NCBI RefSeq assembly: GCF_014205155.1
Contig: NZ_JACHMX010000001.1
Span: 62,001-126,000 of the forward strand
Direction of reading: 5' to 3'
DNA: 64,000 bases
Source of the DNA: Amycolatopsis umgeniensis
GTDB taxonomy: Bacteria; Actinomycetota; Actinomycetes; Mycobacteriales; Pseudonocardiaceae
Each line of letters begins with the position of its first letter. Position 1 is the first letter of the stretch. The notes below the pieces were generated by a model. The model saw nothing but the letters and a program-made list of their open reading frames with translations. It was not told where the DNA came from and ran no database searches. Shown one piece after another: positions 60,218 through 64,000 of the stretch. The position numbers were made by a program, and so were the translations under genes.

Positions 60218-61096
60218 TCAGTCTTGTCGGCGGGCCCGGTTCGCCAGGGCGAGCAGACGGGGCACCACCTGCGGGGCGGCCTCCAGCGGGACGACGTGCC
60301 CGACGCCGGGCAGCACCACGGACGTCCCGTTCTCCACCGCGCCCGCCAGTTCTTCGACGTCGGCGGCGGGCACCAGTTTGTCGCGCTCCCCCACGATCGC
60401 GGTCACCGGCACCGCGCCGACCTGCGACAACGCCGATTCCCGCGTGTAGGCGTCCAGTGCCGGGCGGAACGCGGACACCGTCTGGGGCCAGTTGCCGCGG
60501 ATCATCCGGACGGTCAGTTCGACGTCGCCGGGTGCCGGGTCGTCCCCGAAGAGCCACCATCGCAGCCCGGCGGTGACCGCCTTGCTGGTGTGCTCCCGCA
60601 CCAGGCCGATCAGCTTCGTCCCGAAGACCATCTCCAGGTCCCTGCCGAGTTTCCCGAGCGCGTTCGGCCAGATCGCGTCCGGGGTGACACCGCCCGCGGA
60701 CATGGCGAGCAGCCCGATCCCCGCGACCCTGGTCTCGAAGACGTCCGGGTGGCGCTGGGCGAGCGAAAGGATGGCGAGCCCGCCCATGTCATGGCCGACC
60801 AGGACGACCCGGCCGTCGGGGATCACCTTCTCCAGGACTTCGGCCAGATCGTCGGCGAGATGCCCCATGGTCGCCGACGCGGCGCGGACCTCACCGGATT
60901 CGCCGTGCCCGCGCTGGTCGTAGGCCAGCACCGCGATCGGTTCCTCGGCGGCTTCGGCCAGGACCGGCGCGATGGCGCGCCAGCTCCGCCTGTCGAGGGC
61001 GTATCCGTGGAGGAGCACCACGGTCACCGGCGCCGACGAGTCACCCCAGCGGTCGAAATGCAGGGGTGTCCCGTCGGCTGCCAGCAGACCGGGCAT
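60218..61096 (-). CDS. Alpha/beta hydrolase with Asp at the nucleophile position
   Basis: A 292-residue alpha/beta hydrolase fold protein. The oxyanion region is VVLLHGYALDRRSWRAIAPV. The nucleophile elbow reads VGHDMGGLAIL, with Asp where serine hydrolases have Ser; Asp nucleophiles are the mark of epoxide hydrolases and haloalkane dehalogenases. The acid is in VGERDKLVPA and the base in VLPGVGHVVPL. The HGxP motif of epoxide hydrolases is not present, so the activity is open. The ATG at 61096 overlaps the M20 peptidase stop by 1 bp (TGATG), so the two form an operon. Confidence 0.8.
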   Translation of the reverse strand: MPGLLAADGTPLHFDRWGDSSAPVTVVLLHGYALDRRSWRAIAPVLAEAAEEPIAVLAYDQRGHGESGEVRAASATMGHLADDLAEVLEKVIPDGRVVLVGHDMGGLAILSLAQRHPDVFETRVAGIGLLAMSAGGVTPDAIWPNALGKLGRDLEMVFGTKLIGLVREHTSKAVTAGLRWWLFGDDPAPGDVELTVRMIRGNWPQTVSAFRPALDAYTRESALSQVGAVPVTAIVGERDKLVPAADVEELAGAVENGTSVVLPGVGHVVPLEAAPQVVPRLLALANRARRQD

Positions 61097-62418
61097 CAGG
61101 CTGAGCGGAGGAAGCGATCGAGCACCCGTACACCGAACTTCAGCGCGTCGACCGGGACACGCTCGTCGACGCCGTGGAAAAGCGCCGAGAAATCGAGGTC
61201 CGCGGGCAGTTGCAGCGGGGCGAACCCGAAGTTGCGGATCCCGAGTGACTGGAACGATTTCGCGTCCGTGCCGCCGGAGAGCATGTACGGAAGCGTGCGG
61301 GCGCCCGGGTCCTCGGCGAGGACCGCGGCCGTCATCGCGTCGACGAGAGCGCCGTCGAAGGTCGTCTCGACCGGCGGCAGCTCCATCCACTCCTTCTCGA
61401 TGTCCGGACCGAGGATCTCCTCGAGCTCGGCGTTGAAGGCTTCGAGACGGCCGGGGAGGATCCGGCAGTCGACCGAGGCTTCCGCGACCGAGGGGATGAC
61501 GTTCGACTTGTAGCCCGCGGTGAGCATCGTCGGGTTCGCCGTGTCGCGCAGGGTCGCGCCGATCATCCGGGAGATGTTGCCGAGTTTGGCGACGGAACCC
61601 TCGATGTCGTCCTCGGGGAAGTCCCAGCCGGTGATCTCGGTGACGCCGTCCAGGAACTCGCGGACGGAGTCGGTCATGACCAGGGGGAAGCGGTGGTTGC
61701 CGAGCCTGGCGACGGCCTCGGACAGCTTGGTGACGGCGTTGTCGCGGTGGATCATCGAGCCGTGGCCAGCGGTGCCCCGCACCCGTAGTTTCATCCAGCG
61801 GATGCCCTTTTCCGCCGTCTCGATGAGATACGCGCGGACGTTGTCCTTCAGCGTGATCGAGAAGCCGCCGACCTCGCTGATGGCCTCGGTGACGCCCTCG
61901 AACAGCTCCGGCCGGTTCTCCACCAGCCACTGCGCGCCGTACTTGCCGCCCGCCTCCTCGTCCGCGAGGAACGCGAAGACCAGGTCGCGCGGCGGCACGA
62001 TGCCGTTGATCTTGTAGTGGCGGGCCAGCGCGAGCGTCATCGCGCACATGTCCTTCATGTCGACCGCGCCGCGACCCCAGACGTAGTCGTCCTGGATCGC
62101 ACCGGAGAACGGGTGAACAGACCACTCGGAAGCGTCAGCGGGAACGGCGTCGAGGTGACCGTGGATCAGGAGCGCACCCCGCGACGGGTCGGCACCCGGC
62201 AGCCGGACGATCACGTTGTGGCGGTTCTTGCCACCGGACTCGACGTAGGTGATCTCGTAGCCCGCGTCGGTGAGCTTCTCGGCGACGTACTCCGCCGCGG
62301 CGCGTTCACCGACGAGTGTGTCGGGATCACCCGTGTTGGTGGTGTCGATGCGGATCAGTTCACTGGTGAGGGTGACTGCCTCTTCGGCGGCGGCTTCGAT
62401 CAGATTCGGTTCGGTCAC
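61096..62418 (-). CDS. M20/M25/M40 family metallohydrolase
   Basis: A 440-residue dizinc peptidase/deacylase of the ArgE/DapE/carboxypeptidase G2 superfamily. Metal-binding residues: HGHLDAVPA (first His and Asp), GRGAVDMKDM (bridging Asp), DEEAGGKYG (Glu base and ligand) and the His in LFHGVDERVP. The insert between about 180 and 300 is the dimerisation domain. It corresponds to mycobacterial Rv2141c (annotated dapE2), but its substrate is not established. The start is a GTG at 62418. It is first in an operon with the alpha/beta hydrolase (TGATG). Confidence 0.88.
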   Translation of the reverse strand: MTEPNLIEAAAEEAVTLTSELIRIDTTNTGDPDTLVGERAAAEYVAEKLTDAGYEITYVESGGKNRHNVIVRLPGADPSRGALLIHGHLDAVPADASEWSVHPFSGAIQDDYVWGRGAVDMKDMCAMTLALARHYKINGIVPPRDLVFAFLADEEAGGKYGAQWLVENRPELFEGVTEAISEVGGFSITLKDNVRAYLIETAEKGIRWMKLRVRGTAGHGSMIHRDNAVTKLSEAVARLGNHRFPLVMTDSVREFLDGVTEITGWDFPEDDIEGSVAKLGNISRMIGATLRDTANPTMLTAGYKSNVIPSVAEASVDCRILPGRLEAFNAELEEILGPDIEKEWMELPPVETTFDGALVDAMTAAVLAEDPGARTLPYMLSGGTDAKSFQSLGIRNFGFAPLQLPADLDFSALFHGVDERVPVDALKFGVRVLDRFLRSA

Positions 62419-62832
62419 CAGGCATTCCTACCATTGGTGGAGCCCACCGACCCGATGCCACCGCGTGGTGGACAGCGTGTGAAGACCCACTCCCCCACGC
62501 GGCGCCGTGTCGGCGCAGGCGCACGCTCGAAGCCCCGTCCGGCGAACAACGCGCTTCGGCGAGACCAGGGTGCAGGGCGTACTGCGGGTAGAGGAACGCA
62601 TACCGCTCACGCTCCTCCTGACACACCGTGAACAGCTCTTCGAGAGTGCCAGGACGGAGCGTGCTTCCTGCGGTCGGTGGCGGCCTCTCCCCCGTTACCC
62701 CGAAGCGGTAAGCGGCGCTAAGGGTGACGTATGGCATGTGCTTGGCGAGGCGCCTGCCTGGCCACGGTCGTCGCTCCCCGCGGCCGGGCCAGAACGACCG
62801 GCCGCCGGGAAACGGCGAAATTCGGGTTGTGG
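62419..62832. other. 414-bp region with a doubtful minus-strand ORF
   Basis: Between the M20 gene and the DUF4232 gene. A minus-strand frame from 62737 has GTLEELFTVCQEERERYAFL and is open to 62360, inside the M20 gene. Its third-position GC is noticeably lower than in real genes here, no ribosome-binding site is evident, and I recognise no family. It may be a gene fragment or horizontally acquired noncoding DNA. Confidence 0.35.
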
Positions 62833-63375
62833 TCAGACGGTGGGCGCGGTGCCGGCTGTCGTCGCCCCGGTGCGGATGGTGTGACTCTCCGGGGCGGCGT
62901 TGACCGCGCCGAGGTTCCAGGGCAGCGTGATCCGCGGGTCACTGGTGTCGCCGCGCGGACTGGTTTCCTGGGGCGCGGTGACCGTGATCGCCAGCGGTGT
63001 CTGCTGCTGGGGTGAGCCGATCGCGGTCCAATGCAGCGGGATGTAGGCCGAGGAGCCGTCGCTGATTTCCACCGACGGAGCGTCCGGTGCGGCGTCCGAG
63101 GACAGCATCACGTCGTGGGCGCCGACGAGGTCGATGGGCAGCGCTCCGGGCAGCGTGCAGGTCTCGCCCGACCTCGCGGTGAACTGGATGGCGGCGTCCC
63201 GTCCCCCTGCGCCCGCTCCGCCGTAGACGAGCCGGCTGGTGACCTGGCCCGACGTGCAGTGGAAGTCGGTGGGCATCGCGCCGGCGGTCCCGGCGGTCAG
63301 GACGGTGGCCCCGGCCGCCGCTCCGGCGACGAGCAGGACCGCGGCGCTCCGGCGGACATTCGTGCGAGTGGTCAT
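62833..63375 (-). CDS. Secreted DUF4232 protein
   Basis: A 180-residue exported protein. The N-terminus is a signal peptide (MTTRTNVRRSAAVLLVAGAA, then AGAMPTD; cleavage probably near residue 33). The mature part is a DUF4232 beta-sandwich with two cysteines (FHCTSGQ, GETCTLPGALPIDLVG) and ITVTAPQETS, ITLPWNLGAVN. DUF4232 proteins are common secreted or lipoproteins of actinobacteria without a known role. The ATG at 63375 has GAAGGGGAA upstream; a start at 63525 would add a non-signal extension. There is no obvious operon partner. Confidence 0.83.
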   Translation of the reverse strand: MTTRTNVRRSAAVLLVAGAAAGATVLTAGTAGAMPTDFHCTSGQVTSRLVYGGAGAGGRDAAIQFTARSGETCTLPGALPIDLVGAHDVMLSSDAAPDAPSVEISDGSSAYIPLHWTAIGSPQQQTPLAITVTAPQETSPRGDTSDPRITLPWNLGAVNAAPESHTIRTGATTAGTAPTV

Positions 63376-63720
63376 CGATCTTCCCCTTCTGCCGTACTCC
63401 GGGACGGACGGTCCGGTCCCGGCGGCGACCGGTGGCGTCATGCCGACCAAGATCGCTCTCGCCACTGAAGTGCCCATCCCGCGGCCCCGACATGCGACAA
63501 CGTGAGATTGATCAGTCAGAAGCAACTTGAATACGACTTACGCGTCTCGTCGACCAAGGGTGCGCTCTCATACCGGGAGTTCCGTACCGACTCCGCGCCC
63601 CTGCGTGATCCGGCCCGCAGCTCGAGGCACGGGCAGTTTCAGCCGCACGGTCAGGGGGTAACCGGGAACGCAGTTGCTTGTACAGGGAGATCCTTGAGCA
63701 CGGCCAGCGAGGAGAAGGTG
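63376..63720. other. 345-bp intergenic region
   Basis: No convincing gene between the divergent DUF4232 gene and the charged protein at 63721. It must contain both promoters; TTGATC at 63507 with ATACGA 17 bp later could be one for the rightward gene, but both boxes are weak. Confidence 0.4.
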
Positions 63721-64000
63721 ATGACGCAGAGTCCGAACTCGATGGGGCAATCGGTGAGCACCAGCGTGACTGGCGTACGCGAACTCGCCGCGGAGGCGGG
63801 AAAGGCCGGTGCCGAAGCGGTCGCCGACGTTGCCAGTATCGCCGAGCGGAAGTTCTCCGAGGCAGCTGACGAAGTCACCAAGACGACCCGCCGGGCACGT
63901 CGGGATTTTGTCAGGCAAACACGGAAAACCCGCAAGGAAATCCGGGAGAACTCGTCTGCCGTGCGCGATGAGACACTCACGAGGATGGCCGGGTTGCGCG
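63721..64000 (+). CDS. Charged helical protein, N-terminal fragment
   Basis: The frame is open to the window edge (93 complete codons). The sequence is rich in Ala, Glu, Lys and Arg with long amphipathic stretches (ELAAEAGKAGAEAVADVASI, FVRQTRKTRKEIRENSSAVR), typical of a soluble coiled coil. Two ribosome-binding sites fit: GAGGAG before the ATG at 63721, and AGGGAGA before an in-frame TTG at 63694. I recognise no family, and the C-terminus is unseen. Divergent from the DUF4232 gene. Confidence 0.55.
   Translation, partial: MTQSPNSMGQSVSTSVTGVRELAAEAGKAGAEAVADVASIAERKFSEAADEVTKTTRRARRDFVRQTRKTRKEIRENSSAVRDETLTRMAGLR

Overview
The window is very GC-rich, with strong G/C preference at third codon positions and many GTG and occasional TTG starts. 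It carries F420-dependent LLM oxidoreductase, WhiJ-type XRE/DUF5753 + DUF397, BTAD and ECF41 families. Together these point to a Pseudonocardiales actinomycete, most likely Amycolatopsis or a close relative. The genus is an inference, based partly on three imine-reductase-like genes that resemble the Amycolatopsis orientalis enzyme and on the repeat content. No rRNA, tRNA, CRISPR array or transposase was found.

Layout. 1-8.6 kb: start of an MpaB-like gene, an SOS-box-controlled DUF222/HNH gene, and several small regulator-plus-target units (TetR/oxidoreductase, RraA/PH protein, TetR/small membrane protein, LysR facing an EamA exporter and an NAD(P)-binding protein), plus a decayed SDR gene. 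8.6-17.7 kb: two adjacent imine-reductase paralogues, a divergent BTAD/NB-ARC/TPR regulator and a three-gene FtsX-type ABC system. 17.8-32.8 kb: secreted tannase/feruloyl esterase family hydrolase, a secreted GH92 alpha-mannosidase behind a LacI-like palindrome, an MFS exporter, an ECF41 sigma factor with its oxidoreductase partner, a second GH92 without signal peptide, and a translationally coupled FUSC membrane protein. 32.8-37.4 kb: tandem DUF4360 genes, a MarR remnant, malate dehydrogenase, and MerR/imine-reductase.

37.4-46.2 kb: convergent DUF6493-like and SWIM genes, then a regulatory island with two XRE/DUF5753 genes, one DUF397 gene, and an RRE-ThiF (MccB-like) adenylating enzyme directly preceded by a 24-codon ORF. 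That pair is the best candidate for an undescribed peptide-modification system. 46.2-53.5 kb: TetR with a zinc-knuckle tail, beta-helix protein, PAP2-like protein, MocR/class V aminotransferase pair, M3 peptidase. 53.5-62.4 kb: an ancestral-looking block (histidine phosphatase, uppP, LLM oxidoreductase, AKR, beta-propeller lipoprotein, DUF5703, M20 peptidase) that recalls the Rv2135c-Rv2141c neighbourhood of Mycobacterium tuberculosis, with an ArsR/SRPBCC pair and an alpha/beta hydrolase among them. 62.4-64 kb: DUF4232 protein and the start of a charged helical protein running off the window.

Two families of palindromes stand out. Family A (core GTGAAGG...CCTTCAC) sits mostly between convergent genes and probably serves as a bidirectional terminator. 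Family B (core GGGACGT...ACGTCCC) is present twice. Many regulator genes also have a clear palindromic or direct-repeat operator in their divergent promoter region, and several genes have a -10-like hexamer only 6-8 nt before the start codon, suggesting leaderless transcripts.
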